From assembly GCA_963812245.1 (NCBI GenBank), contig CAWEUK010000002.1:124001-188000 (forward strand): a DNA stretch of 64,000 nt. The letters are read 5' to 3'. The position numbers and the translations under genes were made by a program. Numbering within the stretch: position 1 is the stretch's first letter; the number at the start of each line of letters is the position of its first letter. The notes under the pieces are model-generated. The model worked only from the letters and a program-made list of their open reading frames with translations, was not told the origin of the DNA and ran no database searches. Positions 1 through 8,708 of the stretch are shown here, piece by piece. This DNA comes from Salsipaludibacter sp963812245. GTDB taxonomy: Bacteria; Actinomycetota; Nitriliruptoria; Nitriliruptorales; Nitriliruptoraceae.

Positions 1-779
1 CGCAGCGGGACCCCGAGTGGCAACTCCCAGCAGCCGGATGCGGCCACGTCGCCGGCAATCGTGAACACCATCGTGCCCGGGCTGTCGTCGCTGCCCTGTT
101 CCCGGAACCAGTCCGGGCCGTTGGCGACGATGCCGGGCACGTTGGCCAGGGTCTCGACGTTGTTGACCACCGCCAGCGACGGGTTGGCGCTCTGGGTGAA
201 CAGTCCGTTCATGTAGGGCGCGAGGTGACGCGGCATCGGCAGGCCACCCTCGATGACCTCGAGCATGCCCGTCTCCTCGCCATAGAGGTACTCGTCGGGT
301 CCCCGGACCACCTCGATGGCGGCAGCACCGGGCCACCCGGCATCGATGGCCGCCGCGACCGCACGGTCCAGTGCCGCCAGTTCCTCGACTGCTCGTGCCT
401 TCATCCCGACGATCACGCGACTGGCGCCCACGGCATGGCGGGCGATCAAGGCACCCTCCAGGACCTGGAACGGATTCCATCGCAACAGGGCTCGATCCTT
501 GAACGTGCCGGGCTCACCCTCGGCGGCGTTCACGACCAGCGCCACGGCCAGGTCCTCGGCCGTCGCGGTGTCGACGATCGCGCGCCACTTGGTCCCGGTC
601 GCGAAGCCCGCGCCGCCCCGTCCCCGCAGGCCGGATGCGGCAACCCGCTCGATCACTTCGTCGCGGGACAGGTCCACGAGCGCGGCGATGCCGGCGCCAC
701 CACCTGCGTCGACGTAGTCGTCGAGGTCCAGCAACGCTCGCGTCGGCAGCAGACGGGCATCGTCGTCGAAGGTGGCCAC
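1..779 (-). CDS. NuoF-like NADH dehydrogenase flavoprotein subunit, 3' end outside the window
   Basis: The gene runs off the left edge; about 259 residues are inside. The frame shows the FMN/NADH signature GRGGAGFATGTKW (about residues 53-65), then VNAAEGEPGTFKDR, YGEETGMLEVIEG and NNVETL, the order found in the flavin-binding subunit of complex I-like enzymes (NuoF, HoxF, formate dehydrogenase beta chains). Such proteins oxidise NADH and pass electrons to Fe-S clusters. No partner subunit is visible, so the complex it serves is unknown. The start is uncertain: GTG at 779 lies shortly before the conserved part, but the frame stays open upstream with GTG codons at 857 and 887, and none has a clear ribosome binding site. 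Confidence 0.8.
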   Translation of the reverse strand, partial: MATFDDDARLLPTRALLDLDDYVDAGGGAGIAALVDLSRDEVIERVAASGLRGRGGAGFATGTKWRAIVDTATAEDLAVALVVNAAEGEPGTFKDRALLRWNPFQVLEGALIARHAVGASRVIVGMKARAVEELAALDRAVAAAIDAGWPGAAAIEVVRGPDEYLYGEETGMLEVIEGGLPMPRHLAPYMNGLFTQSANPSLAVVNNVETLANVPGIVANGPDWFREQGSDDSPGTMVFTIAGDVAASGCWELPLGVPL

Positions 780-948
780 GGTTCGTCCACTCGGCTGCAG
801 GGCAGCGGTCGGGGGCGGGACAACCAAGATATGCCAGGTGCGGAGCCGTCTCGTCACCGACGACCGGACCGAGACCCCATCGGGCACCGGGGAGGCACGC
901 CGTCACATCCGACGACCTGCCTCCCCGCCTCGAACGGGGTGGGGTCGG

Positions 949-1737
949 TCAGGACCAGGGGGTGGTGGGACGTTCCTGGGGTTCGCCGTCCACGAGCAGG
1001 TCGACCTTCTCGTTGAAGAAGCACACGAGGTTGGCCAGGCGCGGCTGTTGGTCGATGGGGTCCGGGTAGCTCCACGCGATGTCACGCCCGACCTCGCCCG
1101 CACCATCCAGGGACCAGTAGGTGGCCCACCCCTTGTACGGGCACGCGCTGACGGTCGGCGAGTCCACCAGGACGTCGGTGCGCACATCCTCGGCCGGGAG
1201 GTAGTAGCGCGTGGGCAGGTCGGTCTCGAACAGCAGGAACGGTGCGTGCGAGTCGGCCAGGACCAACCCGTCCAGCGACACCTGCACATGGCGACTCGAG
1301 GGGATCACGTCGACCCGCTTGCGCGGATCGCGGGCATGGGCGAAGACCTGCTCGGCCTCCTCGTACCACGCGTCCATCACCTCCCACCGGAAGGTGAGGT
1401 GGCCCGCCAGGCCAGCGAGTTGGACCGGCGGATCGAGGTAGGCCCAGGCCGCCCGCTCGACCTCGACGTCGTCGAACCGAGCGTCCCACCACCGGCGTCC
1501 ATCGGCATCACCCGCGGGGGTCAGCGCCGCCATGTCGACATCGTCGAACGGGAAGAAGTAGCCCGGCAGCAGCGGCATCCGGGAACCCGGGACCAGCGGT
1601 GGTCCGAACGCGACGTGGAGCATCGCCCGGGTCGAGTCGGCCAGGGTGCGACCGCCCAACTCGGCGCGGACCCAGCGAGGCGAGGCCTCGACCCTGGTTG
1701 GTGGTGCCATCGCACGCAGTTCGTCCTCGGTTGGCAT
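949..1737 (-). CDS. DUF427 domain protein (tandem)
   Basis: A 262-residue protein of the DUF427 family, whose members are small beta-rich proteins without an established reaction. The C-terminal half carries the typical motifs RYYLPAEDV and CPYKGWATYWS. The N-terminal half repeats the same pattern more weakly (GGRTLADSTRAML ... PGYFFPFDDV against DGLVLADSHAPFL ... RYYLPAEDV), so the protein looks like two DUF427 units. The frame is open to 1959, but the residues before MPTEDELRAM are unlike the family and ATG at 1737 is preferred. It is divergent from the Rv1155-like gene at 1865 with 127 bases between them. There is no signal peptide or membrane segment; it is probably cytoplasmic. Confidence 0.85.
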   Translation of the reverse strand: MPTEDELRAMAPPTRVEASPRWVRAELGGRTLADSTRAMLHVAFGPPLVPGSRMPLLPGYFFPFDDVDMAALTPAGDADGRRWWDARFDDVEVERAAWAYLDPPVQLAGLAGHLTFRWEVMDAWYEEAEQVFAHARDPRKRVDVIPSSRHVQVSLDGLVLADSHAPFLLFETDLPTRYYLPAEDVRTDVLVDSPTVSACPYKGWATYWSLDGAGEVGRDIAWSYPDPIDQQPRLANLVCFFNEKVDLLVDGEPQERPTTPWS

Positions 1738-1864
1738 CGCAGCCCCCTGCCCATGGTCCGTGTTTCGACCATAGACCCCCTGATCAGCCCTGTCACGAGT
1801 CGATTTCGGAATGCCGAGGGCCCTGCCGCGCATTGCACCAACCACGCCACCGACCGGAGCCTTG

Positions 1865-2290
1865 ATGGACACCGCCACTGCACTCGCTTTCGCCGCCGAC
1901 CACACGCAGGGGGTGCTGATCACGCTCAAGTCCGACGGGCGGGCGCAGGCCTCCAACATCGCCTACGCCACCGACGTGGCCGACGAGCGCGTCCGGATCT
2001 CGGTCACGACGTCGCGAGCCAAGACCAACAACCTCCAACGCGACCCCCGTGCCAGCCTGCATGTCACCTCCGATGACTTCTGGAAGTGGGTGGTGCTCGA
2101 GGGTGACGCGTCGTTCTCCCCCGTCGCGACTGCCGGGCAGGAGGAGTCGCTGCAACCGCTGCGTGACTACTACCGCGACCTGCGTGGCGAACACGAGGAC
2201 TGGGACGACTACGACCGCGCCATGATCGACGACGGCCGCATGGTCCTGACCATCGACGTCACCTACGCCTACGGGCAACTGCCGAGCTGA
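1865..2290 (+). CDS. Rv1155-like F420/flavin-dependent PPOX-class oxidoreductase
   Basis: A 141-residue split-barrel protein. The sequence follows Mycobacterium tuberculosis Rv1155 closely in pattern: GVLITLKSDGRAQASNI near the N-terminus, SRAKTNNLQRDPRASLHV in the middle, and GEHEDWDDYDRAM with a final YAYG. Rv1155-type proteins are homodimeric, bind coenzyme F420 or a flavin and reduce small substrates; the physiological substrate here is unknown. The frame is open further upstream but the family start fits ATG at 1865. It stands alone, divergent from the DUF427 gene and convergent with the alkane hydroxylase gene. It suggests that the organism makes F420, although no biosynthesis gene is visible. 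Confidence 0.9.
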   Translation: MDTATALAFAADHTQGVLITLKSDGRAQASNIAYATDVADERVRISVTTSRAKTNNLQRDPRASLHVTSDDFWKWVVLEGDASFSPVATAGQEESLQPLRDYYRDLRGEHEDWDDYDRAMIDDGRMVLTIDVTYAYGQLPS

Positions 2291-2350
2291 GTCCTCGACG
2301 CCACCTCGACGCCACCGAGGCCTGCCACGCACGAGCCGGGGGCGAACGGG

Positions 2351-3841
2351 TCAGGCGTCGATCGGCGCAACCGCGACGAAGTCGGACTTGGTTCGCACCC
2401 CGCAGTCCGGACACCACCAGTCATCGGGCACGTGGTCCCACCCCGTGCCCGCATTGAAGCCTTCGTGCTCGTCGCCGACGTGCACGTCGTAGCGATAGCC
2501 GCACCCCGGACACTCGGCCGCCAGGATCTCGCCGAGGTGGCCGGGGTCACCGCTGGTGCCGGGGTCGACGGCGTCACCGTGGTCGCCGCCGGTGCCGGGA
2601 TCGCCTCGATCGGCGGGTGTCGGCGGGCGGGAGGTGGTGGGCGGTGGGAATCGGGCCTCGAGACGCGCTCGCCTGGACTCGTCCACGTGGGCTCGTCGCA
2701 GGTCACCACCACAGTGGGCCACCACCCGGGGGTCCATGACCCGCCGCCACAACGGTGGCACCAGTGCGAGCAGGATCATCCCCGCATAGCCGGTCGGCAG
2801 GACCGGGGCGGTGTCGCAGTCGCGAAGGGACTGGTAGCGGCGGGTCGGGTTGGCGTGGTGGTCGCTGTGGCGTTGCAGGTGGTAGAGCAGGACGTTGGTG
2901 GCGACGTTGTTGGAGTTCCAGCTGTGGCGCGGCGAGACCCGCTCCCAGCGTTGCCGTCCGGGCGGCCCGACCCGTTCCCGCAACAGTCCGTAGTGCTCCA
3001 TGTAGTTGACGACCTCCAGCAGCGTGAAGCCGACGACCGCCTGCAGGACCAGCCACGGCAGCACCGCAATCCCGAAGCCCAGCACCAGGCCGGCCCACAG
3101 CACCAGCGACATCGCCCACGCACCCAGGATGTCGTTGCCGGGGCCCACGGCCCGGCGACCACGGCGTGCCTGGCGGCGCGACTCCAACCGCCATGCGTTG
3201 CGCAGGCCACCCAACACGGTCCGGGGCCAGAAGCGGTGGAAGCTCTCGCCGATCCGGGCGCTGGCAGGGTCCAGTGGCGTGGCGACGCGCACGTGGTGGC
3301 CACGGTTGTGCTCGATGTAGAAGTGGCCGTAGAAGGACTGCGCCAGGGCGATGCGCGACAGCCAGCGTTCGAGGTCCTCGCGCTTGTGACCCAGTTCGTG
3401 CGCGGTGTTGATGCCGATGCCCCCGATGACGCCGACCGTCGTCGCGAGGCCGACCTTGTCCCAGGTCCCCAGGTCCATGCCGGCAGCACCGCTGACGACC
3501 CACATCGCTCCGACCAGGGCGACGTACTGGATGGGGAGGTAGAGCCAGGTGATCCAGCGGTAGTAGCGGTCCTCCTCGAGTTGCGCGATGACGTCGTCGG
3601 GCGGGTTGGACCGGTCGATGCCGGCCATCAGGTCGATGACCGGCACGATCCCGAGCACCACGATCGGGCCGGTCCACAGCCACACGCCCCAGCCGGTCAC
3701 CTCGAACATGCCCACGGCCACGAACGCCAGCATCGGCACGACCAGGCCGAACAGCCACAGGTGCCGCTTGGGATCGCGCCACGTGGCAGCCGAGGGGGCC
3801 GGAGACGTGGCGGCCGAGGGGGCCGGGTCGACGGCAGACAT
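2351..3841 (-). CDS. alkB: AlkB-type alkane 1-monooxygenase fused to a C-terminal rubredoxin
   Basis: A 496-residue membrane di-iron hydroxylase. The three His motifs are HELGH (about 148-152), EHNRGHH (about 177-183) and LQRHSDHH (about 322-329), with the AlkB signature NYMEHYGLLR near 279-288, and hydrophobic spans before and between them. After a Gly/Asp/Thr-rich linker, residues from about 444 form a rubredoxin (CPGCGYRYD ... DDWWCPDCG), the electron donor that is normally a separate protein. The enzyme adds oxygen to the terminal carbon of alkanes. Start: ATG at 3841 has GGGAGG seven bases upstream; an in-frame ATG at 3886 overlaps the predicted -10 element and is rejected. No rubredoxin reductase or alcohol dehydrogenase lies next to it. 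Confidence 0.95.
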   Translation of the reverse strand: MSAVDPAPSAATSPAPSAATWRDPKRHLWLFGLVVPMLAFVAVGMFEVTGWGVWLWTGPIVVLGIVPVIDLMAGIDRSNPPDDVIAQLEEDRYYRWITWLYLPIQYVALVGAMWVVSGAAGMDLGTWDKVGLATTVGVIGGIGINTAHELGHKREDLERWLSRIALAQSFYGHFYIEHNRGHHVRVATPLDPASARIGESFHRFWPRTVLGGLRNAWRLESRRQARRGRRAVGPGNDILGAWAMSLVLWAGLVLGFGIAVLPWLVLQAVVGFTLLEVVNYMEHYGLLRERVGPPGRQRWERVSPRHSWNSNNVATNVLLYHLQRHSDHHANPTRRYQSLRDCDTAPVLPTGYAGMILLALVPPLWRRVMDPRVVAHCGGDLRRAHVDESRRARLEARFPPPTTSRPPTPADRGDPGTGGDHGDAVDPGTSGDPGHLGEILAAECPGCGYRYDVHVGDEHEGFNAGTGWDHVPDDWWCPDCGVRTKSDFVAVAPIDA

Positions 3842-3884
3842 GTGACCTCCCTGGCGGACGACGGCGGCGTGGCGATCGAGGCTC

Positions 3885-3894
3885 ATCCTAGGCT
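3885..3894. promoter_or_regulatory. Overlapping divergent -10 elements of alkB and the SRPBCC gene
   Basis: The sequence atcctaggct contains TAGGAT on the minus strand (3890-3885) and TAGGCT on the plus strand (3889-3894), sharing the CCTAGG core. Both fit the actinobacterial TANNNT -10. Opening this site could fire either promoter, so the two genes may compete. Inferred from sequence only. Confidence 0.4.
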
Positions 3895-3921
3895 TGCTGG
3901 CACCCCACGGAGCGGATCGAC

Positions 3922-4569
3922 ATGCGGCGAGCCAACGGACCGCCGACCCATCGGCTGGGCGAGCGGACGAGCCGGCCGGCGCTGGCGGCGGTGGCGGTCG
4001 CCGCGATGGCGACGGCGCTGGTGGTGCGGGCGTCGTTGCGGTGGGGAGCCACCGATGCCGAGGTCGCGCGTGGGATGGCGGGCGACGAGTTGCTGCCGCA
4101 GGCCACGCTGGTCACGACCCACGCGATCAGTGTCGCGGCACCACCGGACCAGGTGTGGCCATGGCTCGTCCAGATGGGGTTCGGCCGAGCCGGGTGGTAC
4201 AGCCTCGACCTGCTCGACAACGGGGGCCGACCGAGCGCCCGCCGCATCCATCCCGAGTGGCAGGACCTGGCGGTCGGCGACCGACTGCCGGTCATGCCGT
4301 CCGATCCCACCGGCGAACGGGCAGGCTTCGACGTCGTGCACCTGTCGGCCCCGTCCACGCTGGTGATGCGAACCGGCGGTCGCGACTGGACCTTCGTGTG
4401 GTCCTGGGAGGTCCGCCCGACCGACGACACCAGCCGCCTGGTCGTGCGCACGCGCTTCGACCTCGATGTCCCGGTCGCTCGCCTGCTTGCCGCCATGGTG
4501 TTCGCTCCCGGCCACCTGGTGATGCAGCGGCGACAACTGCTCGGGATCCGCGAGCGTGCCACCGGGTGA
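3922..4569 (+). CDS. SRPBCC-family protein with N-terminal membrane anchor
   Basis: A 215-residue protein. Residues about 20-40 are hydrophobic (ALAAVAVAAMATALVV) and look like a signal anchor. The remainder fits the START/SRPBCC fold: a first strand ending in SVAAPPDQVWPWLVQMG, the typical 'APPxxVW' entry of the family, then DLAVGDRLPVMPSD and a long C-terminal helix from about residue 180. SRPBCC proteins hold hydrophobic ligands in a deep cavity; no ligand can be assigned. Its promoter overlaps that of the divergent alkane hydroxylase, so a link with hydrophobic substrates is conceivable but is inference. Confidence 0.75.
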   Translation: MRRANGPPTHRLGERTSRPALAAVAVAAMATALVVRASLRWGATDAEVARGMAGDELLPQATLVTTHAISVAAPPDQVWPWLVQMGFGRAGWYSLDLLDNGGRPSARRIHPEWQDLAVGDRLPVMPSDPTGERAGFDVVHLSAPSTLVMRTGGRDWTFVWSWEVRPTDDTSRLVVRTRFDLDVPVARLLAAMVFAPGHLVMQRRQLLGIRERATG

Positions 4570-4598
4570 GGTCCAGTCGACCCGTCCCCGCGTCGTGG

Positions 4599-4952
4599 TC
4601 AGCCGGCGCGGACCTCGTCGAGACGCTGCAGCAGGTCGTGGGCGGCCAACTCGACCGCCTTGTGGTCCCACTGCGCCGCGCGAAAGCGACAGGCGATCAG
4701 GCCCATCCGGTGCACGCGCCGGAAGTCGCCGAACACGAAGCCGTATCGCGCCTTGGTGTCGTCGGTGGCACCGACGGTCAGCCCGAGGTGCCACTGGCCG
4801 TAGGCCTCCCAGTCGTGCGCGTCGAGGTAGTCGTTCTCGTCGTCGGCACTGGGTTGGACGTCGCCCCACTCGCTGCGCACCACGTACTGACGCGCATCGA
4901 TCAACTGGCGCGCGTGCGCGACGCCGGCATCGTTGACCTCGTAGTCAGCCAT
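4599..4952 (-). CDS. Conserved hypothetical protein
   Basis: A 117-residue soluble acidic protein without membrane segments. I recognise it only as a conserved uncharacterised type: YEVNDAGVAHARQLID at the N-terminus, a central HDWEAYGQWHLGL, then FGDFRRVHRMGLIACRFRA and a helical C-terminus. Codon usage fits the neighbours. It is convergent with the SRPBCC gene (29 bases apart) and starts 63 bases downstream of the esterase gene's stop on the same strand, so it could be co-transcribed with the esterase. Function unknown. Confidence 0.75.
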   Translation of the reverse strand: MADYEVNDAGVAHARQLIDARQYVVRSEWGDVQPSADDENDYLDAHDWEAYGQWHLGLTVGATDDTKARYGFVFGDFRRVHRMGLIACRFRAAQWDHKAVELAAHDLLQRLDEVRAG

Positions 4953-5015
4953 GTCGCCACCTCAATCGGTCCTGGGCTGCGGCCCCGCACAGCAGGTGCA
5001 GTGTGGGAGCGGCGG

Positions 5016-6044
5016 TCACTGCGCTGTGTCCTCATCGGACGTGTCAGCGCCGGCTGTGTCGACGGCGGACGAGTCGTCTGGGGAAAGATGGCGGTCGACG
5101 TGGTCGGCGAAGGCCCGCCGCGTGAACTCGCGTGCCTCGCGTCCCGGACCGCCGCCGCCCGCGACCTGGTCGAACCCGTGGAAGCAGCCCTCGAAGCGCT
5201 GGAAGGTGACCGGCACGGCGGCGTCGCGCAGCCGTTGCACGTACTCGACGGTCTCGTCATGGAACGGCTCCATGTCGCCGACGAACGTCACGGTCGGCGG
5301 CAACCCCGACATGTCGCTGGCGCGGGCCGGCGCGGCATAGGCCGGGATCTCGCCACCCCGGTCCCGGACACCGCGCAGGTACAGGTCCCAGGCCTGTTCG
5401 TTGAGCTCGGCATCCCACATCGGCGACATCAACCGTGACGACGGGTGGCGTGCGCGATCGTCGATCATGGGATAGATCGGCATCTGGAAGGCGATGTCGA
5501 CCTCGCCCGTGTCGCGCGCCTTCAACGACACGGCCGCAGTCATGCCGCCACCAGCACTGTGCCCGGCGACGGCGAACCTGCCGGGCCGGATCCCCAGCAC
5601 CTCGGCGTTGTCACGCAGCCACAGCAGCGTGTCCCAGCAGTCGTCGAACCCGGCCGGCCACGGATCCTGGACGGACTTGCGGTAGGCCGGTGCCACCACC
5701 ACGCACGGACGGGTCTCGAGCATGGCCCGGATCGGTCCCATCGACGTGTCCGGACTCCCCAGCATGTACCCGCCACCATGCAGGTACAGGACACCGGGCA
5801 CGGGCTCGTCGTGGTCCGACGAACGGACCACCAGGACACGCACGGGCGGGCCACCGTGACGGCTGGGGATGCGATACTCCTCGGTGGTCAGGTCCCGAGT
5901 CGGGAGTCGTCGTGCCAGGCCGTCGGTCGCGTTCGCCATGCGCGGACCCCAGGACTGTTTCAACGCCCATGTGAGGGGCCGCATGCGCCGAGCGGCGGCG
6001 CGCAGGTCTGGATGCAGTTGGTCCTCGGTCACCTCGACTGCCAT
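5016..6044 (-). CDS. Alpha/beta hydrolase, hormone-sensitive-lipase-type esterase
   Basis: A 342-residue serine hydrolase. The oxyanion motif HGGGY (YLHGGGYMLGSP), the nucleophile elbow GHSAGG with its catalytic Ser, the acid in GDMEPFHDE and the final His in EGCFHGFD give a complete HSL-family triad. Such enzymes cleave esters of short to medium acyl chains, and some act on polyester or drug esters. ATG at 6044 follows CGGAGG, and a TAGGTT -10 lies on the minus strand at 6080-6075. The C-terminal tail after about residue 320 is an acidic Asp/Thr-rich extension. No signal peptide is seen, so it is probably cytoplasmic. Confidence 0.9.
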   Translation of the reverse strand: MAVEVTEDQLHPDLRAAARRMRPLTWALKQSWGPRMANATDGLARRLPTRDLTTEEYRIPSRHGGPPVRVLVVRSSDHDEPVPGVLYLHGGGYMLGSPDTSMGPIRAMLETRPCVVVAPAYRKSVQDPWPAGFDDCWDTLLWLRDNAEVLGIRPGRFAVAGHSAGGGMTAAVSLKARDTGEVDIAFQMPIYPMIDDRARHPSSRLMSPMWDAELNEQAWDLYLRGVRDRGGEIPAYAAPARASDMSGLPPTVTFVGDMEPFHDETVEYVQRLRDAAVPVTFQRFEGCFHGFDQVAGGGGPGREAREFTRRAFADHVDRHLSPDDSSAVDTAGADTSDEDTAQ

Positions 6045-6387
6045 CTGCCACGACCTCCGTGTCGACGGCTGCCGAACCTAGTCGAGGTGGCGATCCGGAC
6101 GCCGACTCGCGCATCGTGCTACTTCGGTTCCAGCGTGGCGATGGAGTCACGGCTGCGCTCGAGCCAGCCCCCGAGCCCCTCGGTGTCGGCCAGGAGGTCA
6201 GCCGGCACCGTGCTGTTCGCTCGGCCGCTTCCGGGTGCGCCCCCAGTGCCGGGGGCCGCACGTACCCGAGGCCGCAGTCGGCACCCTGGACCGTGGCCTG
6301 CAGACCCCGACCGACGTGGCCGTCCGAGTGACGATCGACCACCGACAGGTTCTAGGATTGACCGCACCCTGCGGAAACGGCACCACG
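6045..6387. other. Intergenic region with promoters and a coding-like remnant
   Basis: This 343-base gap between divergent genes carries -10 elements for both sides: TAGGTT on the minus strand (6080-6075) and TAGGAT on the plus strand (6353-6358). On the minus strand from about 6215 down to a stop at 6119 there is a stretch with strongly GC-ending codons reading STVPADLLADTEGLGG and on to LEPK; the residues upstream in the same frame do not look coding. It may be the end of a degraded or frameshifted small gene. No family is recognised. Confidence 0.35.
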
Positions 6388-7242
6388 ATGGACGACGACG
6401 TCAGGCGGCGCATCGCCGACAACATGGCCCACTGGGACCATGTCGCCCCGATCCACGCGGCATCCTCGATGTACGACATCGACCGGTTCGTGGACGACCC
6501 CACCACCATCTCCACCGTGGTCGCGTTCGATCGCCAGTGGCTGGCACCCATCGAGGGCAGCGCGGTCCACCTCCAGTGCCACATCGGCACCGACACGATC
6601 TCGCTGGCGCGGTCGGGCGCGACACCCGTCGTCGGCGTCGACATCTCGGCCGCCTCGATCGACCAGGCCCGTGACCTGGCTGCCCGCGCCGGCGCCGACG
6701 TGGAGTTCGTGGTCAGCGACGTCCACGACGCGCCGGCCGCGGTGGGAGGTCGCCGCTTCGACCTCGTCTACACCGGCGTGGGCGCGTTGTGCTGGCTGCC
6801 CAGCATCGCCGCATGGGCCGACGTCGTGGACCAGTTGCTGGCACCGGGCGGCAGCGTGTGGGTGCGGGACGTGCATCCGGTGCTGATGGCCCTGGACGAC
6901 GAGCGCGACGACGACCTGCTGTCGCTGGTGCACCCGTACTTCGAGACCGCCGAGGCCACCACCTGGGAGATCGACGAGACGTACACCGACGTCCCCGATG
7001 GTCACACCGTCGAGGTCATGCCGACCCACGAATGGAGCCACGGGATCGGCGAGATCGTGACGGCGCTGCTGGATCGAGGGCTGGTCATCTCACACCTGCG
7101 CGAGCACACGTGGACCGACTGGCAACCCTGGGACACCTTCGAAGCCGTGGCGGACGGCTTCTGGGCGTTGCCCGAGCCACAGCGATCGCGTGCGCCGATG
7201 ATGTTCTCGATCCGTGCCGACAAGCCAACGGACGCCCGCTGA
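6388..7242 (+). CDS. Class I SAM-dependent methyltransferase
   Basis: A 284-residue protein with a Rossmann methyltransferase core. Motif I reads VHLQCHIGTDTISLARSG at about 54-71, a variant of the glycine-rich SAM loop in which CHIGTD replaces the usual GCGxG; VVGVDIS is the acidic ribose-binding strand; FDLVYTGVGALCWLP and LAPGGSVWVRD are motifs IV and VI. The substrate is not predictable. The start is ATG at 6388, 30 bases after the TAGGAT -10; the longer open frame upstream lies in promoter sequence. The alkylation-repair gene follows after 14 bases and is probably co-transcribed. Confidence 0.85.
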   Translation: MDDDVRRRIADNMAHWDHVAPIHAASSMYDIDRFVDDPTTISTVVAFDRQWLAPIEGSAVHLQCHIGTDTISLARSGATPVVGVDISAASIDQARDLAARAGADVEFVVSDVHDAPAAVGGRRFDLVYTGVGALCWLPSIAAWADVVDQLLAPGGSVWVRDVHPVLMALDDERDDDLLSLVHPYFETAEATTWEIDETYTDVPDGHTVEVMPTHEWSHGIGEIVTALLDRGLVISHLREHTWTDWQPWDTFEAVADGFWALPEPQRSRAPMMFSIRADKPTDAR

Positions 7243-7256
7243 CGAGGAGGTCGACC

Positions 7257-7985
7257 GTGGATGCCGTTGGCGACGGGCACTCGCGGGACGTCGAGGTCGA
7301 GCGCACCGCGCGGGCGGTCGCGACCGCGGCGACGGTGGCCCTGGCGGCGGTCGGTGACGCCGACGATGCGCGGGCGATGGCCGCCTACATGAAATCGGCG
7401 ATCCCGTTCCACGGCGTCAGGAAGCCGGGACGAGTGGCGATCCTGCGCAACCTCGGCCGCACGTTCCCGGTCGGCGACCACGCGACCTACCTGGCCACGT
7501 CGGCGGCACTGTGGGCCCAGGATCATCGCGAGGAGAAGTACCTCGCGATCGCATGGGCGCGTCGCTGGAGGACCTTCGTCGGGCTGGACTCGTTCGACCT
7601 CTACGAACGCTTCGTCGTCGAGGGCGCGTGGTGGGACTTCGTGGACGAGACCGCCTCCCACCTGGTCGGTGAAGTCCTGCTGACGCACCGCGACGAGGTT
7701 CGACCGATCATGCAGGCATGGATCGACGACCCGGACATGTGGCGTCGCAGGACGGCGATCGTCTGCCAGTTGCGACACCGCGAGGCGACCGACCGCGCCA
7801 TGCTCTTCGACTTCTGCCTGCGACGCGCCCACGAAGACGAGTTCTTCATCCGAAAGGCCATCGGCTGGGCCCTGCGCCAGTACGCCCGAGTCGAGCCCGC
7901 GGCGGTCCGCACCTTCGTGCTCGACCACCGCGATGCCTGGTCCGGGCTGACCTTTCGCGAGGCCACCAAACACCTGGACGTGTGA
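7257..7985 (+). CDS. AlkD-like DNA alkylation repair protein
   Basis: A 242-residue, all-helical HEAT-like protein of the DNA alkylation repair (AlkC/AlkD) family. Early residues include the family pattern AAYMKSAIPFHGVRKPG, then WRTFVGLDSFDLYERFV, WWDFVDETASHLVGE and the C-terminal FFIRKAIGWALRQYARVEP, which matches the conserved 'IRKAIGWALR' of AlkD homologues. AlkD excises bulky alkylpurines without base flipping. The start is GTG at 7257 with GAGGAGG just upstream; the preceding methyltransferase stops at 7242. Tryptophans and acids needed for alkylbase contacts appear to be present, but individual residues were not aligned. Confidence 0.9.
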   Translation: MDAVGDGHSRDVEVERTARAVATAATVALAAVGDADDARAMAAYMKSAIPFHGVRKPGRVAILRNLGRTFPVGDHATYLATSAALWAQDHREEKYLAIAWARRWRTFVGLDSFDLYERFVVEGAWWDFVDETASHLVGEVLLTHRDEVRPIMQAWIDDPDMWRRRTAIVCQLRHREATDRAMLFDFCLRRAHEDEFFIRKAIGWALRQYARVEPAAVRTFVLDHRDAWSGLTFREATKHLDV

Positions 7986-8093
7986 CGTCGGTTCGACAGC
8001 TCGCTCACCGAGGGGCAGGCCCAGTCGGGGTCGAACTCGTCCGTGCACCCCGCACCGGTGTTCCCGTGGTCGGCACGGACTCGGGACGCTGCG

Positions 8094-8684
8094 CTATCGG
8101 CGTGCAGCGGCGGCGAGCCCGGCGAGGTGGTGGTCGAGTTGACGGTGGGCGATCTCGCGTTCAGTACCCAGGTCGACACCGATCGCCAACGGCCGGCAGA
8201 ACCTGATCGCAACGAACACGATGTCGGTGCCGGTGACGTCTCGCCCGATCGCGCCGGCTTGTCGGGCGTCGGTCAACAGGCGGTCGAGAACGTCCTCGGC
8301 GGCCGCAGCCTGGTGGGGCCAGTCGGCATCATGGACAAGTGGGCGGACGATGTTGACGACCCCGAGTCCGGTGTCGATCGCAGCATGGAGGTAGCGGCTC
8401 AGTGCCATGCCGTTGCCGCTGGTGTCGGCGAGCGCAGCCTCGCCCGCTGCGATGGTGCGGTCGAGCACATCGAGTACCACGGCGCGCAGAAGGTCCTGCC
8501 GCGCGGGGAAGTTGCGGTAGAGGGTGGCGACACCGACACCGGCGCGGTGAGCGACGGCGTCACGTGTCGGTTCCCCGCCGATCTCCAGGATCAGCTCGGT
8601 TGCTGCGGCGAGCAGGCGTCGCCGGTTGCGGCGAGCGTCGGACCGCAGCGAACGTTCAGCCCGCCCAGGGTGTCCATCAGCCAT
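8094..8684 (-). CDS. TetR-family transcriptional regulator
   Basis: A 196-residue regulator. The N-terminal helix-turn-helix is clear: RRNRRRLLAAATELILEIGG followed by TRDAVAHRAGVGVATLYRNF at about 35-54, ending in the family's LYRNFP. The rest is a helical ligand-binding domain of unknown specificity. It is divergent from the arr gene, 24 bases between the two start codons, with a perfect palindrome in between, so it very probably represses arr and itself. The ATG at 8684 lies seven bases after a minus-strand TATACT, so its mRNA should be leaderless. The frame is open far upstream, but that part is the antisense of arr. Confidence 0.9.
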   Translation of the reverse strand: MADGHPGRAERSLRSDARRNRRRLLAAATELILEIGGEPTRDAVAHRAGVGVATLYRNFPARQDLLRAVVLDVLDRTIAAGEAALADTSGNGMALSRYLHAAIDTGLGVVNIVRPLVHDADWPHQAAAAEDVLDRLLTDARQAGAIGRDVTGTDIVFVAIRFCRPLAIGVDLGTEREIAHRQLDHHLAGLAAAARR

Positions 8685-8689
8685 GAAAC

Positions 8690-8701
8690 GGAGTATACTC
8701 C
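8690..8701. promoter_or_regulatory. Palindromic operator and shared -10 of the TetR gene and arr
   Basis: GGAGTATACTCC is a perfect 12-base palindrome. It contains TATACT on both strands (plus 8694-8699; minus 8697-8692), a near-consensus -10. The arr ATG begins nine bases after the plus -10 and the regulator's ATG seven bases after the minus -10, so both transcripts would start at or near their start codon. One bound TetR dimer would cover both -10 elements. Inferred from sequence. Confidence 0.65.
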
Positions 8702-8708
8702 TCCACTT

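Noticed and set aside
2432..4366. 644-codon open frame on the plus strand
   Set aside because: It is the antisense of the alkane hydroxylase; the translation is His/Arg/Gly-rich without family motifs, a usual effect of high GC.
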